This document shows, in pieces, positions 25,414 to 37,200 of a DNA stretch of 64,000 nt (position 1 is its first letter; the number at the start of each line of letters is the position of its first letter). A program made the translations under genes and the position numbers. Under the pieces are notes generated by a model, which made no database searches, had not been told where the DNA came from, and saw only the letters and a list, made by a program, of their open reading frames with translations. Origin of the DNA: Flavobacterium degerlachei (lineage in GTDB: Bacteria; Bacteroidota; Bacteroidia; Flavobacteriales; Flavobacteriaceae); contig NZ_FNMV01000010.1 in assembly GCF_900106645.1 (NCBI RefSeq), forward strand, positions 1-64,000, given 5' to 3'.

Positions 25414-25421
25414 TATATTTG
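25414..25421 (+). promoter_or_regulatory. Probable -7 element of the small T9SS gene
   Basis: TATATTTG matches the consensus and lies 26 bases before the ATG at 25448. The -33 position is not TTG. Confidence 0.4.
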
Positions 25422-25447
25422 TAAACATTTAATTAAAAAGAATTCGC

Positions 25448-25921
25448 ATGAAATTTTTGGTGTTGTTTTTTTCTTCTTTCACTTTTTATGGCCAAGTACT
25501 ACATCACCAAATGATCTCTTCACAGGGAGGTTCTGTAAAGTTGCCTAGGGGTTTAATTGTGAATCAAACTATTGGTCAACAAAGTAGTATTGGTAATTCA
25601 AATAAGAACTATATTATCATGCAAGGTTTTCAACAAAGCCTATGGAGTACTTTTATATCTTCTAATATTGTGGATGTTATTTCTACGAAAACCTATCCAA
25701 ATCCAGTTACAAGTATTGTTAATTTTCAGTTTTCTCAATTAATTTTGGAAGCCATAGATATTCATATCTATGATGCAAGTGGACGTTTAGTTTTTAAGGG
25801 GAAGAAAAGTGCAACAGATGCAATTCTAAGCGTTGATTTATCAAATTTGCCTACAACACAATATTTAGTTCACCTACATACAAACAGTTTCAGTTATTAT
25901 ACCCAAATTATTAAAATATGA
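25448..25921 (+). CDS. Small secreted protein with T9SS type A sorting domain (157 aa)
   Basis: A short signal sequence (MKFLVLFFSSFTFYGQ) is followed by about 55 residues with ISSQGGSVKLPRGLIVNQTIGQQ, a pattern common in short Bacteroidota surface proteins. The last 85 residues form a type A C-terminal sorting domain: KTYPNPVTSIVNFQF, IHIYDASGRLVFKGKK, LSNLPTTQYLVHLHT and a terminal QIIKI. The protein should be exported through Sec and then the type IX system. The two large proteins downstream lack this domain. Confidence 0.83.
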   Translation: MKFLVLFFSSFTFYGQVLHHQMISSQGGSVKLPRGLIVNQTIGQQSSIGNSNKNYIIMQGFQQSLWSTFISSNIVDVISTKTYPNPVTSIVNFQFSQLILEAIDIHIYDASGRLVFKGKKSATDAILSVDLSNLPTTQYLVHLHTNSFSYYTQIIKI

Positions 25922-26210
25922 TAAAAAACTACTCTTCATCTACTTTTATTATTATAAATCACTCACTTTTTCTCAAGGACTATATTTCTATTCTTGTGAA
26001 AATTCCGCAAAGTATATTTATAAAAAATCAAATCGTCAACCTGATTTAAACCTTCATAGTAAATTTTATAATTACTGCGAAATCGTTTATTAAGGGAGGA
26101 AGTATATTGTTTCCTCGTATTTATACTATACTGAAATGGTGTAGCCAAAATTTAATTTTTACCAAAAGATTTATAATCGAAAGGTCCATTCAATACTAAT
26201 TCATTTCCAC

Positions 26211-29200
26211 ATGAAAAAAATAATTATATTATTACTGTTTTTTACAGTAGCTAAAAATTTTGCACAAACTAATGGAATTACTTATCAAGCAGTAATTATG
26301 AATGCGCGAGGAAACCAGTTGCCTAGTGTTGCTGTGCCAAATATTCCTTTAGTTGAAAAAGATGTTTGCATGATTTTTAAATTCATTGATGAGTTTTCAA
26401 ATATTGAATACCAAGAAAGTATTCAAACCAAAACAGATCAATTTGGGATGGTTAATTTAATCATTGGTACTGGAACACAAACGGCAGGATATGCTGAATC
26501 TTTTAAATCTATAGTTTGGAGTTCTTTAAGTAAAAATTTAGTCGTTGGCATTAATACCGATGGTAATTGTTCTAGTTATACTGAGATTAGTAATCAGCCT
26601 TTTAGTTATGTTCCGTTAGCTTTTTCGGCACTAAATGCTGAAAATGTTACGGGTGTTGTAGCAATTGAAAATGGAGGTACAAATGCTATTACGGTTTTGG
26701 GAGCAAAAACTAATTTTGAAATTCAAAATGTAGACAATACAAGAGATATAGATAAACCTATAAGTGCTTTGACTCAATCTGGTTTAAACCGCAAAGAGGA
26801 CTTGGTAAATAAAAGCATCAATCTAACAATTGATAGTGAATCCGACACGAAATATCCAACAGTAAAAGCAGTTAAAACCTATGTTGATGCCAGCCTTAAT
26901 TTAGGATCTACAGCAGTAGTAGCAGAAGTTGAAAGAGCTACAGCTGCAGAAAATGCTATTACAGCGAATTTGGTAGCAGAAAGTAATGCAAGATCTACAG
27001 CAGATGGAGTCTTGACAACCAACTTGAATTCAGAAGTTACTAACCGTACTGCAGCAGTTGCCTTAAAAGAAGATTTAGCTAATAAAAGCACAGATGTTTC
27101 AACAGATGGAACTTCTGATACCAAATACCCAACAGTAAAATCAGTAAAAAACTATGTTGATGCTAGTTCAACTTCAAGTTCATCAGCATTAACAGCAGAG
27201 ATTTCGCGAGCTAAAACAGCAGAAATTGCTAATGCAGATGCTATCGCAACGGAAACCACTAACCGTACTTCAGCAGATGCAACTTTAACAAGCAACTTAG
27301 CTTTGGAATCGTTAACAGCTAGAGCAGCAGAATCAGCAAACGCTACAGCAATTGCAACGGAAACTACTAATCGAATTTCTGCAGTTGCCTTAAAAGAAGA
27401 TTTAGCTAATAAAAGCACAGATGTTTCAACAGATGGAACTTCTGATACCAAATACCCAACAGTAAAATCAGTAAAAAACTATGTTGATGCTAGTTCAACT
27501 TCAAGTTCATCAGCATTAACAGCAGAGATTTCGAGAGCTAAAACAGCAGAAATTGCTAATGCAGATGCTATCGCAACAGAAACTACTAACCGTATTTCAG
27601 CAGATGTAACTTTAACAAGCAACTTGGCTTTGGAAGTATCAACGGCGAGAGCTGCAGAATCTGCAAACGCTACAGCTATTGCAACAGAAGCTACTAATCG
27701 TACTACTGCAGTTGCCTTAAAAGAAGATTTAGCAAATAAAAGCACTAATGTTTCAATAGATGGAACTTCTGATACAAAATACCCAACAGTAAAATCTGTA
27801 AAAAGCTATGTTGACGCTAGTTCAACTTCAAGTTCATCAGCATTATCAACAGAGATTTCGAGAGCTACAGCAGCAGAAACAGCCAATGCTACAGCAATAG
27901 CAACAGAAACTACTAACCGTACTGCAGCAGATGCAACTTTAGCAAGTAATTTAGCTTTGGAAGCATCAACGGCGAGAGCTGCAGAATCTGCAAATGCTAC
28001 AGCTATTGCAACAGAAAACACTAACCGTACTACTGCAGATGCAACTTTAGCAAGTAACCTAACTTTAGAAGCGTCAACAGCGAGAGCTGCAGAATCCGCA
28101 AACGCTACAGCTATTGCAACAGAAACTTCTAACCGTACTACTGCAGATGCAACTTTAGCAAGTAACTTGGCTTTAGAATCGTCAATGGCGAGAGCTGCAG
28201 AATCTGCAAATGCTACAGCTATTGCAACAGAAACTTCTAACCGTAGTACTGCTGATTTATTAAAAGAAGATTTAGCTAATAAAAGCACTGATATTTTAAC
28301 AGATGGAGCATCTGATACCAAATACCCATCAGTAAAATCAGTTAAAACTTATGTTGATGCTAGTTCAACTTCAAGTTCATCAGCATTAGCAGCAGAAATT
28401 TCGAGAGCAAAAACAGCAGAAATCGCTAATGCAGATGCTATTGCAACGGAAAATACTAACCGTACTGCAGCAGATGCAACTTTAGCAAGTAACCTAACTT
28501 TAGAAGGGTCAACTGCGAGAGCTGCAGAATCTGCAAATGTTGCAGCTATTGCTACAGAAACTACTAATCGTACTACTGCAGATGCATTAAAAGAAGATTT
28601 AGCTAATAAAAGTACTGATGTTTCAACAGATGGGGCATCTGATACCAAATACCCAACAGTGAAATCGGTAAAAAGCTATGTTGATGCTAGTTCAACTTCA
28701 AGTTCATCAGCATTAACAGCAGAAATTTCAAGAGCTACTGGGGCAGAAGCTACTAATGCTTCTACAATTGCAACAGAAACTACTAATCGTACTATTGCAG
28801 ATGCAACTTTAGAAAGTAACTTGGCTTTGGAAGCGTCAACAGCGAGAGCTGCAGAATCTGCAAATGTTGCAGCTATTGCAACAGAAACTACTAATCGTAC
28901 TACTGCAGATGCATTAAAAGAAGATTTAGTTAATAAAAGCACTGATGTTTCAACAGATGGAACTTCTGATACAAAATACCCAACAGTAAAATCGGTAAAA
29001 AGCTATGTTGATGCTAGTTCAACTTCAAGTTCATCAGCATTAACAGCAGAAATTTCAAGAGCTACTGGGGCAGAAGCTACTAATGCTTCTACAATTGCAA
29101 CAGAAACTGCTAATCGTACTATTGCAGATGCAACTTTAGAAAGTAACTTGGCTTTGGAAGCATCAACGGCGAGAGCTGCAGAATCTGCAAACGCTACAGC

Positions 29201-32200
29201 TATTGCAACAGAAACTACTAACCGTGCTACTGCAGAAGCAATTTTAGCAAGTAACCTAACTATAGAAGCTTCAACGGCGAGAGCTGCAGAATCTGCAAAT
29301 GCTACTGCTATTGTAGCAGAAACTACTAATCGTACTGCTGCAGATTTATTAAAAGAAGATTTAGCTAATAAAAGCACTGATGTTTCAACGGATGGAGCTT
29401 CTGATACAAAATACCCAACAGTAAAATCAGTAAAAAGCTATGTTGATGCTAGTTCAACTTCAAGTTCATCAGCATTAACAGCAGAAATTTCAAGAGCTAA
29501 AACAGCAGAAATTGCGAATGCAGATACTATTGCAACGGAAACTACTAATCGTACTACTGCAGATTTATTAAAAGAAGATCTAGCAAATAAAAGTAACGAT
29601 GTAACTACTGACGGAGCATCTGATACAAAATACCCAACTGTAAAATCAGTTAAAACTTATGTCGATGCCAGTTCAACTTCAGGTTCAACAGCATTAACAG
29701 CAGAGATTTCGAGAGCTAAAACAGCAGAAATTGCGAATGCAGATGCTATTGCAACGGAAACTACTAACCGTACTACTGCCGATGCAACTTTAGCAAGTAA
29801 CTTAGCTTCGGAAGCGTTAACGGCGAGAGCTGCAGAATCTGCAAATGCTACAGCAATTGCAACAGAAACTACTAATCGTAATACTGCTGATTTATTAAAA
29901 GAAAATTTAACTAATAAAAGCACTGATGTTTCAACAGATGGAACTTCTGATACAAAATACCCAACAGTAAAATCGGTAAAAAACTATGTTGATGCTAGTT
30001 CAACTTCAAGTTCATCAGCATTAACAGCAGAAATTTCAAGAGCTAAAACATCAGAAATTGCGAATGCAGATACTATTGCAACGGAAACTACTAATCGTAC
30101 TACTGCAGATTTATTAAAAGAAAATCTAGCAAATAAAAGTAACGATGTAACTACTGACGGAGCATCTGATACAAAATACCCAACCGTAAAATCGGTAAAA
30201 ACCTATGTTGATGTTAGTTCAACTTCAAGTTCAACCGCATTAACAGCAGAGATTTCGAGAGCGAAAACAGCAGAAATTGCTAATGCAGATGCTATCGCAA
30301 ATGAAACTACTGACCGTACTACTGCAGATGCAACGTTAGCAAGTAACCTAACTTTAGAAGCGTCAACGGCGAGAGCTGCAGAATCTGCAAACGCTACAGC
30401 TATTGCAACAGAAACTACTAACCGTGCTACTGCAGAAGCAATTTTAGCAAGTAACCTAACTATAGAAGCTTCAACGGCGAGAGCTGCAGAATCTGCAAAT
30501 GCTACTACTATTGCAGCAGAAACTACTAATCGTACTGCTGCGGATTTATTAAAAGAAGACTTAGTAAACAAAAGTACTGATGTAACTACTGATGGAACTT
30601 CTGATACAAAATATCCAACTGTAAAATCGGTTAAAACTTATGTTGATGCCAGTTCAACTTCAGGTTCAACAGCATTAAGTACAGAGATTTCAAGAGCTAC
30701 TTCAGCAGAAGCTACTAACGCTTCAGCAATATCCACAGAAACTACTAATCGTACTGCTGCAGATGCAACTTTGACATCTAACTTAGCTTCGGAAGCATTA
30801 ACTGCTAGAACTTCGGAAGCTGCAAACGCAACTGCAATTACTACAGAAATAACCAATAGAACGAATGTGGATTTATTAAAAGAAGACTTAGTAAATAAAA
30901 GTACTGATGTAACTACTGACGGAGCATCTGATACCAAATACCCAACAGTAAAATCAGTTAAAACCTATGTTGATGCAAGTTCAGCAACAAGTTCTACAGC
31001 ATTAACAGCAGAGATTTCAAGAGCTAAAACAGCAGAAATTGCGAATGCAGATGCTATTGTAACAGAAACTACTAACCGTATTTCGGCAGATGCAAGTTTA
31101 GCAAGTAACCTAACTTTAGAAGCGTCAACAGCGAGAGCTGCAGAATCTGCAAACGCTACAGCTATCGCAACGGAAACTACTAACCGTACTACTGCAGATG
31201 CAACTTTAGTAAGTAACTTAGCTTTGGAAGCGTCAACGGCGAGAGCTGCAGAATCTGCAAACGCTACAGCAATTGCAACGGAAACTACTAATCGTAGTAC
31301 TGCAGATGCATTAAAGGAAGATTTAGCTAATAAAAGCACTGATGTTTCAACAGATGGAGCATCTGATTCAAAATATCCAACAGTAAAATCAGTAAAAAGC
31401 TATGTTGATGCAAGTTCAACTTCAAATTCATCAGCATTAACTGCAGAGATTTTGAGAGCTAAAACAGCAGAAAGCACTAATGCGGATGCTATTGCAACGG
31501 AAACTACTAACCGTACAACTGCAGATGCAACTTTAGCAAGTAACTTAGCTTTGGAAGCGTCAACAGCGAGAGCTGCAGAATCTGCAAATACTACAGCTAT
31601 TGCAACAGAAACTTCTAACCGTAGTACTGCTGATTTATTAAAAGAAGATTTAGCTAATAAAAGTACTGATGTTTCAACGGATGGAACTTCTGATACAAAA
31701 TACCCAACTGTAAAATCAGTTAAAAGCTATGTTGATGCAAGTTCAACTTCAAGTTCATCAGCATTAACAGCAGAAATTTCAAGAGCTAAAACAGCAGAAA
31801 TTGCGAATGCAGATACTATTGCAACGGAAACTATTAACCGTATTTCAGCAGATGGAACTTTAACAACAAGTTTGGCTACGGAAGCGTCAACAGCGAGAGC
31901 AGCAGAATCAGCAAACGCTACAGCAATTGCTACTGAATCTACTAATCGAATTTCTGCAGATGTCTTAAAAGAAGATTTAGCTAATAAAAGCACAGATGTT
32001 TCAGCAGATGGAACTTCTGATACAAAATACCCAACAGTAAAATCAGTAAAAAACTATGTTGATGCTAGTTCAACTTCAAGTTCATCAGCATTAACAGCAG
32101 AGATTTCGAGAGCTAAAACATCAGAAATTGCGAATGCAGATGCTATCGCAACAGAAACTACTAACCGTACTACTGCAGATGGAATTTTGACAACCAATTT

Positions 32201-34184
32201 AGCTTTAAAAGCGAATTTGGCTTCGCCAACATTTACAGGAACAGTTTCTGGGATATCCGCTACAATGGTTGGTTTAGGAGATGTAGACAATACTTCGGAT
32301 GAAAACAAACCAGTTTCAACAGCTACACAAACGGCTATTGATTTGAAAGCCAATCTGGATTCACCAACATTAACGGGAACTCCATTGGCTCCAACAGCGA
32401 CAGCTGAAACGAATTCGACACAAATTGCTACAACTGAATATGTAACAACTGCAATTGCCACTTCTGGTAGTAATTTTTTACCGATAACTGGTGGAACTTT
32501 AAGCGGATCCTTAAGCGGTACAACGGGAGATTTTTCTTCAAATTTTAGTGTTTCTTCTTTAACTTTAGCAGGAGCTAGTATTTGGGAATTTGGAATTTCA
32601 GGTACAAGTATGAATCTAATGCAAGGGGGGTGTTGCAGAAGACTAACCATTGATGAAGAAGGTAGATTTGGTATAGGTGCAAATTATGATCCTTTATATC
32701 AACTAGATGTTCAAGGTGACGGTCGATTTACAAGTGCAGTTACAGCAACATCCTTTAAAGTGTTAGATGGAACAGCTTCTCAATTTTTAAAAGCGGATGG
32801 TACAGTAGACGCTACTAATTATTTGACGTCAACTGATGCAACAAACTTTGTAGACTTAACTTCAAATCAACTTGTAGCTGGTGCTAAATCCTTTAGTTCA
32901 AATGTATGGGTAAATGGTATTTCTTTTGGTAAAAATGGTTCTCAAAGTTTATTTATTGGTGAATCAGTTAATGACGGTTCAGCCGAAAACGCTACTGCCA
33001 TTGGATTTATGACCTTAGATGGTAATAGTGGGTCAGGTAATACAGCCATTGGAACAAATTCCATGCGAAATTCGGGTGCTACTTCAAATAATACTGCAGT
33101 AGGAGAAAATGCTGGATCTGGTTCCAATACCGGTGGTTATAACACATTAATTGGAAAGAATGCAAATGTAGATTACAATACCCCTTCCATCACAAATGCT
33201 AGTGCGATAGGGGCTGGTGCTGTAGTGTTAGCGAGTAATACAATTCAGCTTGGTAATACAGCTATTACAGATGTAATTGCTTCAGGAGTCTATACAGGCT
33301 CTAGTTTTAAAACTCCGACAGGTACATCGTCTGAATTTTTAAAAGCTGATGGTAGCGTGGATTCTAATACCTATTTAACACAGAGTTCAGCTGGAACAAA
33401 TTTTGTTAATTTAACGGCTAATCAAACTATCGATGGAACTAAAACTTTTAGTTCTGATGTAAATATAAACGGACTAACAATTGGTCGAGGTAATTTTAAT
33501 GAAAATTCAAATACTGCAATTGGTCTTGGTGCTTTGGGGAACAACGCAGGGTATGCAAATACAGCGATAGGTAGGGGAGCTTTAGCAGCTAATGATACAA
33601 ACGGTGGAAATACCGCTCTTGGTTATATTGCATTGGCGAATAATATTTCTGGCGCTGATAATGTCGCAGTTGGAACTCAATCATTAGAAACAAACATTTC
33701 AGGTTCAGAAAATACAGCAATTGGTAAAAATGCAGATGTAGCTTCTGATGGAATTTCAAATTCTGTCGCTATTGGCGCAAATGCAATCGTAACAGCTTCT
33801 AATACAATTCAGCTTGGTTCTGACGGAACCGGTTCTCATACTGCCATTACAAACGTAAAAACCAGTGGAGCAATTACCGCAGCATCTTACATCAAATCAG
33901 GAGGGACTGCTATTCAGTATTTAATGGCAGATGGAAGTGTTTCGACAGGAGCTGCTCCTGTTCGTGAAGTTGCCGATGAATTTTCGGCAGCAGCTAATCA
34001 GACTGATTTCACTTTGACACAAACACCTTCTGTAAATAGTAAAGTAAAACTGTATTTGAATGGAATAAGGATAAGTAATACAGCATATAATTGGACAGGA
34101 AAAGCTTTAATTTATGTTCCTGCAAATAATGGAGGATATGATTTATCTGCAGATGATAGAATTCAGTTTGACTATTTTTATTAA
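26211..34184 (+). CDS. Giant repetitive surface protein, tail-fibre/adhesin-like (2657 aa)
   Basis: A signal peptide (MKKIIILLLFFTVAKNFAQ) leads an N-terminal domain (about 20-190) starting GITYQAVIMNARGN, common at the N-terminus of Bacteroidota cell-surface proteins. Residues about 195-1990 are 16 repeats with a 73-aa core (KYPTVKSVKSYVDASSTSSS plus helical ALTAEISRAKTAE) and 0-3 inserted 36-aa modules (ATLASNLALEASTARAAESA), probably a coiled-coil stalk. Then come ASPTFTGTVSG and ATTEYVTTAI phage-tail-fibre phrases, two blocks of YadA-head-like NTAIG repeats (about 2245-2545), and a C-terminal domain ending DDRIQFDYFY. It is probably a trimeric fibre or adhesin. No T9SS domain or intramolecular chaperone is seen. 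The downstream lectin-like gene is 26 bases away. Confidence 0.82.
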   Translation: MKKIIILLLFFTVAKNFAQTNGITYQAVIMNARGNQLPSVAVPNIPLVEKDVCMIFKFIDEFSNIEYQESIQTKTDQFGMVNLIIGTGTQTAGYAESFKSIVWSSLSKNLVVGINTDGNCSSYTEISNQPFSYVPLAFSALNAENVTGVVAIENGGTNAITVLGAKTNFEIQNVDNTRDIDKPISALTQSGLNRKEDLVNKSINLTIDSESDTKYPTVKAVKTYVDASLNLGSTAVVAEVERATAAENAITANLVAESNARSTADGVLTTNLNSEVTNRTAAVALKEDLANKSTDVSTDGTSDTKYPTVKSVKNYVDASSTSSSSALTAEISRAKTAEIANADAIATETTNRTSADATLTSNLALESLTARAAESANATAIATETTNRISAVALKEDLANKSTDVSTDGTSDTKYPTVKSVKNYVDASSTSSSSALTAEISRAKTAEIANADAIATETTNRISADVTLTSNLALEVSTARAAESANATAIATEATNRTTAVALKEDLANKSTNVSIDGTSDTKYPTVKSVKSYVDASSTSSSSALSTEISRATAAETANATAIATETTNRTAADATLASNLALEASTARAAESANATAIATENTNRTTADATLASNLTLEASTARAAESANATAIATETSNRTTADATLASNLALESSMARAAESANATAIATETSNRSTADLLKEDLANKSTDILTDGASDTKYPSVKSVKTYVDASSTSSSSALAAEISRAKTAEIANADAIATENTNRTAADATLASNLTLEGSTARAAESANVAAIATETTNRTTADALKEDLANKSTDVSTDGASDTKYPTVKSVKSYVDASSTSSSSALTAEISRATGAEATNASTIATETTNRTIADATLESNLALEASTARAAESANVAAIATETTNRTTADALKEDLVNKSTDVSTDGTSDTKYPTVKSVKSYVDASSTSSSSALTAEISRATGAEATNASTIATETANRTIADATLESNLALEASTARAAESANATAIATETTNRATAEAILASNLTIEASTARAAESANATAIVAETTNRTAADLLKEDLANKSTDVSTDGASDTKYPTVKSVKSYVDASSTSSSSALTAEISRAKTAEIANADTIATETTNRTTADLLKEDLANKSNDVTTDGASDTKYPTVKSVKTYVDASSTSGSTALTAEISRAKTAEIANADAIATETTNRTTADATLASNLASEALTARAAESANATAIATETTNRNTADLLKENLTNKSTDVSTDGTSDTKYPTVKSVKNYVDASSTSSSSALTAEISRAKTSEIANADTIATETTNRTTADLLKENLANKSNDVTTDGASDTKYPTVKSVKTYVDVSSTSSSTALTAEISRAKTAEIANADAIANETTDRTTADATLASNLTLEASTARAAESANATAIATETTNRATAEAILASNLTIEASTARAAESANATTIAAETTNRTAADLLKEDLVNKSTDVTTDGTSDTKYPTVKSVKTYVDASSTSGSTALSTEISRATSAEATNASAISTETTNRTAADATLTSNLASEALTARTSEAANATAITTEITNRTNVDLLKEDLVNKSTDVTTDGASDTKYPTVKSVKTYVDASSATSSTALTAEISRAKTAEIANADAIVTETTNRISADASLASNLTLEASTARAAESANATAIATETTNRTTADATLVSNLALEASTARAAESANATAIATETTNRSTADALKEDLANKSTDVSTDGASDSKYPTVKSVKSYVDASSTSNSSALTAEILRAKTAESTNADAIATETTNRTTADATLASNLALEASTARAAESANTTAIATETSNRSTADLLKEDLANKSTDVSTDGTSDTKYPTVKSVKSYVDASSTSSSSALTAEISRAKTAEIANADTIATETINRISADGTLTTSLATEASTARAAESANATAIATESTNRISADVLKEDLANKSTDVSADGTSDTKYPTVKSVKNYVDASSTSSSSALTAEISRAKTSEIANADAIATETTNRTTADGILTTNLALKANLASPTFTGTVSGISATMVGLGDVDNTSDENKPVSTATQTAIDLKANLDSPTLTGTPLAPTATAETNSTQIATTEYVTTAIATSGSNFLPITGGTLSGSLSGTTGDFSSNFSVSSLTLAGASIWEFGISGTSMNLMQGGCCRRLTIDEEGRFGIGANYDPLYQLDVQGDGRFTSAVTATSFKVLDGTASQFLKADGTVDATNYLTSTDATNFVDLTSNQLVAGAKSFSSNVWVNGISFGKNGSQSLFIGESVNDGSAENATAIGFMTLDGNSGSGNTAIGTNSMRNSGATSNNTAVGENAGSGSNTGGYNTLIGKNANVDYNTPSITNASAIGAGAVVLASNTIQLGNTAITDVIASGVYTGSSFKTPTGTSSEFLKADGSVDSNTYLTQSSAGTNFVNLTANQTIDGTKTFSSDVNINGLTIGRGNFNENSNTAIGLGALGNNAGYANTAIGRGALAANDTNGGNTALGYIALANNISGADNVAVGTQSLETNISGSENTAIGKNADVASDGISNSVAIGANAIVTASNTIQLGSDGTGSHTAITNVKTSGAITAASYIKSGGTAIQYLMADGSVSTGAAPVREVADEFSAAANQTDFTLTQTPSVNSKVKLYLNGIRISNTAYNWTGKALIYVPANNGGYDLSADDRIQFDYFY
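26793..32180 (+). repeat. Coding tandem repeat array (219-bp core plus 108-bp modules)
   Basis: Sixteen copies of a 219-bp unit, of which the first is diverged, are interleaved with 0, 1, 2 or 3 copies of a 108-bp module. Period lengths are therefore 219, 327, 435 or 543 bp. Units differ mostly by single substitutions, so homologous recombination could change the length. The antisense strand is also open over long stretches as a by-product of this codon pattern. Confidence 0.9.
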
Positions 34185-34210
34185 AGTATAGATTCCAAAA
34201 CAGATTTACC

Positions 34211-37200
34211 ATGAAGTTTTATAAAAAAATACTTTGCTTTTTCTTTCTATTTGTCACGTTTCAAGGCTATTCTCAAAATACCTTAAATAATATCGGATTG
34301 ACAAGTTCTACACCTTCAGTAGGAGCATATAGTTTGAGAAAATTAAGCAGCTCTTACGTTGGTAGTGCGATACGAGTTCGACGTAGCTCCGACAATACGA
34401 CTCAAGATATCGGATTTGCAGTCAATGGTGATTTAGATACTGATTTTCTAACATCTTTCGTTGGTTCAGGAAATGGTTTTGTGACTGTTTGGTATGATCA
34501 AAGTGGTAATAATATCAATGCAGTTCAAAATACACTTTTAAATCAACCAAAGATTGTAACGTCGGGAGTTATTGAGAGAGCGAATGGATTAGCCAGTATT
34601 ATTTTTTCAGGTTCGCAATTTTTAGTTGTAACATCCACTGCATTTAATAATGATTTAACGGGTTGTCTTGTTCATAAAGCCTCGAGTTTGAATACACGTA
34701 GTGGCGGTAGCGGTAGCTGGTATAATATGAATGGTATATTTGGTTCTGAACAGCCTGGAGGAACTAGAGATTTTGCATTTGGAATTTATAATAATAAATT
34801 TACTGCGGGAAATGGTCCTTCGGATAATTCTGTTGGAGGAAATACAGTTGTAAACGATAATAGTATGCGACAAAATTCTTGGACTAGAAATAAAGCAACA
34901 GGGCAAATAACTTTATATAGCAATGGTGCTAGTGATGGTAATGCAAATCTTAACACTGGAACTTCTTCAGCAGTGACATCGGTCGCAATAGGGGCAAATC
35001 AAACTTTTAGCGGGGGACAAGTATTTTATAATGGAAATATAAGTGAGTTAGTGCTATTTTCGGCAGTATTAGCCAGCCAACGCCAAACAATTGAAAAAAA
35101 CCATGGTCTATATTATGGTATTTGTATACTAGCCAGCCAACCTAGTTCAAATAATCAGTCTGTTATTTTAGGGGGAACTCCTTCAGGTTTAAGTGTCTTA
35201 TCTAGTGATCCTACAGCAACTTATCAGTGGTATAGTAACACTGTAAATTCTAACTCTGGTGGAACTTTACTCTCTGGGGAAACAAATGGTAATTATATGC
35301 CAAGTACATCGGTAGAAGGGACTTTGTATTATTATGCAGTTGTTACTACCGCAACAGAGACTTGTTCAAGTAAAGTATCTGGCTCGGTTAGAGTAGGAAT
35401 TGAAATTACTACTCAGCCTTCAAATAGTAATCAAACAGTAATTCAAAATAATCCTGTAAATAGCTTAAATGTTGTTGCAACAGGAAGTAGTATTACTTTC
35501 CAATGGTATAAAAACGGAACTAAAAGTAATACAGGAGGAACGTTAATAAGTGGAGCTACGACTAATTCTTATACACCACCAAGCACTGTTTTAGGTACGA
35601 CTTATTACTATGTAGTTGTGTCTGGAAACAACACTGTTTTAATAACTAATCCTTCTGGAGCTATTAAAATAACCACAACTCCCGTAATTTGGAACGGGCC
35701 AACTATAACTTTTCAAAAAGTGGACTATGCAAATTACAATCAAGTTCAGAATCAAGATATCATTACTAATCTAGTAAAGATTACTAGAGCAAATAGTCAA
35801 GGCTTATTCAACATTGCTACAGAAAGTGGTTTTGGTGGGGCCTCTCCTTCAGATACTGAGTGGGCATTGGGGACATTGTCAAACTATGCGAACTTAACTT
35901 ATAGAAACTGGCAACAAGCGGTTTCATATTCTCCTCCTACTAGTGTAAATAAAACTTATGTAGTTCATTTAATTTCTGAGAATATTTATTTAGAATTAAA
36001 AGTACTTTCATGGACTGACAATGCGAATGGAGGTGGATTTTCATATTCTAGAAGTACTTGTTCACCACCTTCAGAACCCACTGCAAATAATCAAAGTTTT
36101 AATTCGCCAGCAACAGTAGCTGATTTAGCAGCAACAGGAACAAATATCAAATGGTATTTAGCAAGTACAGGAGGAAGTGCTTTGCCAACTTCAACCAATT
36201 TAGCTACGGGGACTTACTATGTAACACAAACTGTTAATAGCTGTGAAAGTGCCAGAACACCAATTGCAGTCACTATAATTAGCTGTTCCACACCAACTTT
36301 AAGTAATTTTAATAATAGGACTAAAACTTATTTTGACATCAATTATACGATTACCCCTCCTTCGAGTAATAGTGCTGGACTTTTTACTTATACGAGTAGT
36401 AATTTAGCAGTAGCAACAATAAGCGGAACCACAGTAACTATTGTTGGTCCAGGTAGTACGACGATTACTGCTACTCAGGATGCTGATGGAAGTTATTGCA
36501 GCGGCACTTTTGCCTCTACCTTAACTGTAAATAATGTTTCAGTTGTTACTAAAAACGGCCAAGTTTCAACTACGGATTTTAATTTTATTAATAAAAATGG
36601 CGCTATAGGCGCTAGTTTTGGTGTCAACAATAATGGAATGAATTTGCAAACAAAAACATTAGACGTAATAACAGCTGGTTTAGTCATGCATTTAGATGCT
36701 GGTAATGCAGCCAGTTATTCAGGATCTGGTACTACTTGGACAGATATAAGTGGATTTGGAAATAATGGAACCATAAAAAACGGAGTTACATTCAATAGTA
36801 CTAGCAACGGCTCTATGGTTTTTGATGGTGTAAATGATTATTTTGTAACAGATAACAATTTGAATTTGTCTGATACGGATAAATTAACCATTCAACTCAT
36901 TTTAAAAACGGCATCTACTGCTACAGCAATGGTTTTAGAACATAGCGTTAATTGGAATAGTAATAATGCGTTTGGCATTCTTTCAATAAACAATAAAATG
37001 CAAATTACAGATCATAATCAATATTATAATGTATACAATTCAGTTACTTCCATAAATGATAATAATTGGCATCTTTTGTCAACAACTATGGATAGAAGTT
37101 TAGGTGCTAACGATCAATCTTTAATTTATATTGATGGTAACGCTCCAAATAAGGTAAACGTCCCTGGACTTAATAATGACAACAACGGAAACTTCACGAG

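Noticed and set aside
25963..26148. 61-aa minus-strand frame before the giant gene
   Set aside because: Composition is non-specific, no promoter or conserved motif is visible, and it lies in the likely leader of the giant gene.
26793..32180. Regular repeats resembling a CRISPR array
   Set aside because: The units are 219-543 bp, fully coding in one frame, with no short repeat/unique spacer pattern and no cas genes.
26879..32650. Many long antisense frames across the giant gene, rich in Ala, Val, Ser and Leu
   Set aside because: They recur with the repeat period and translate as the complement of the coding repeats; no signal, start context or family resemblance.
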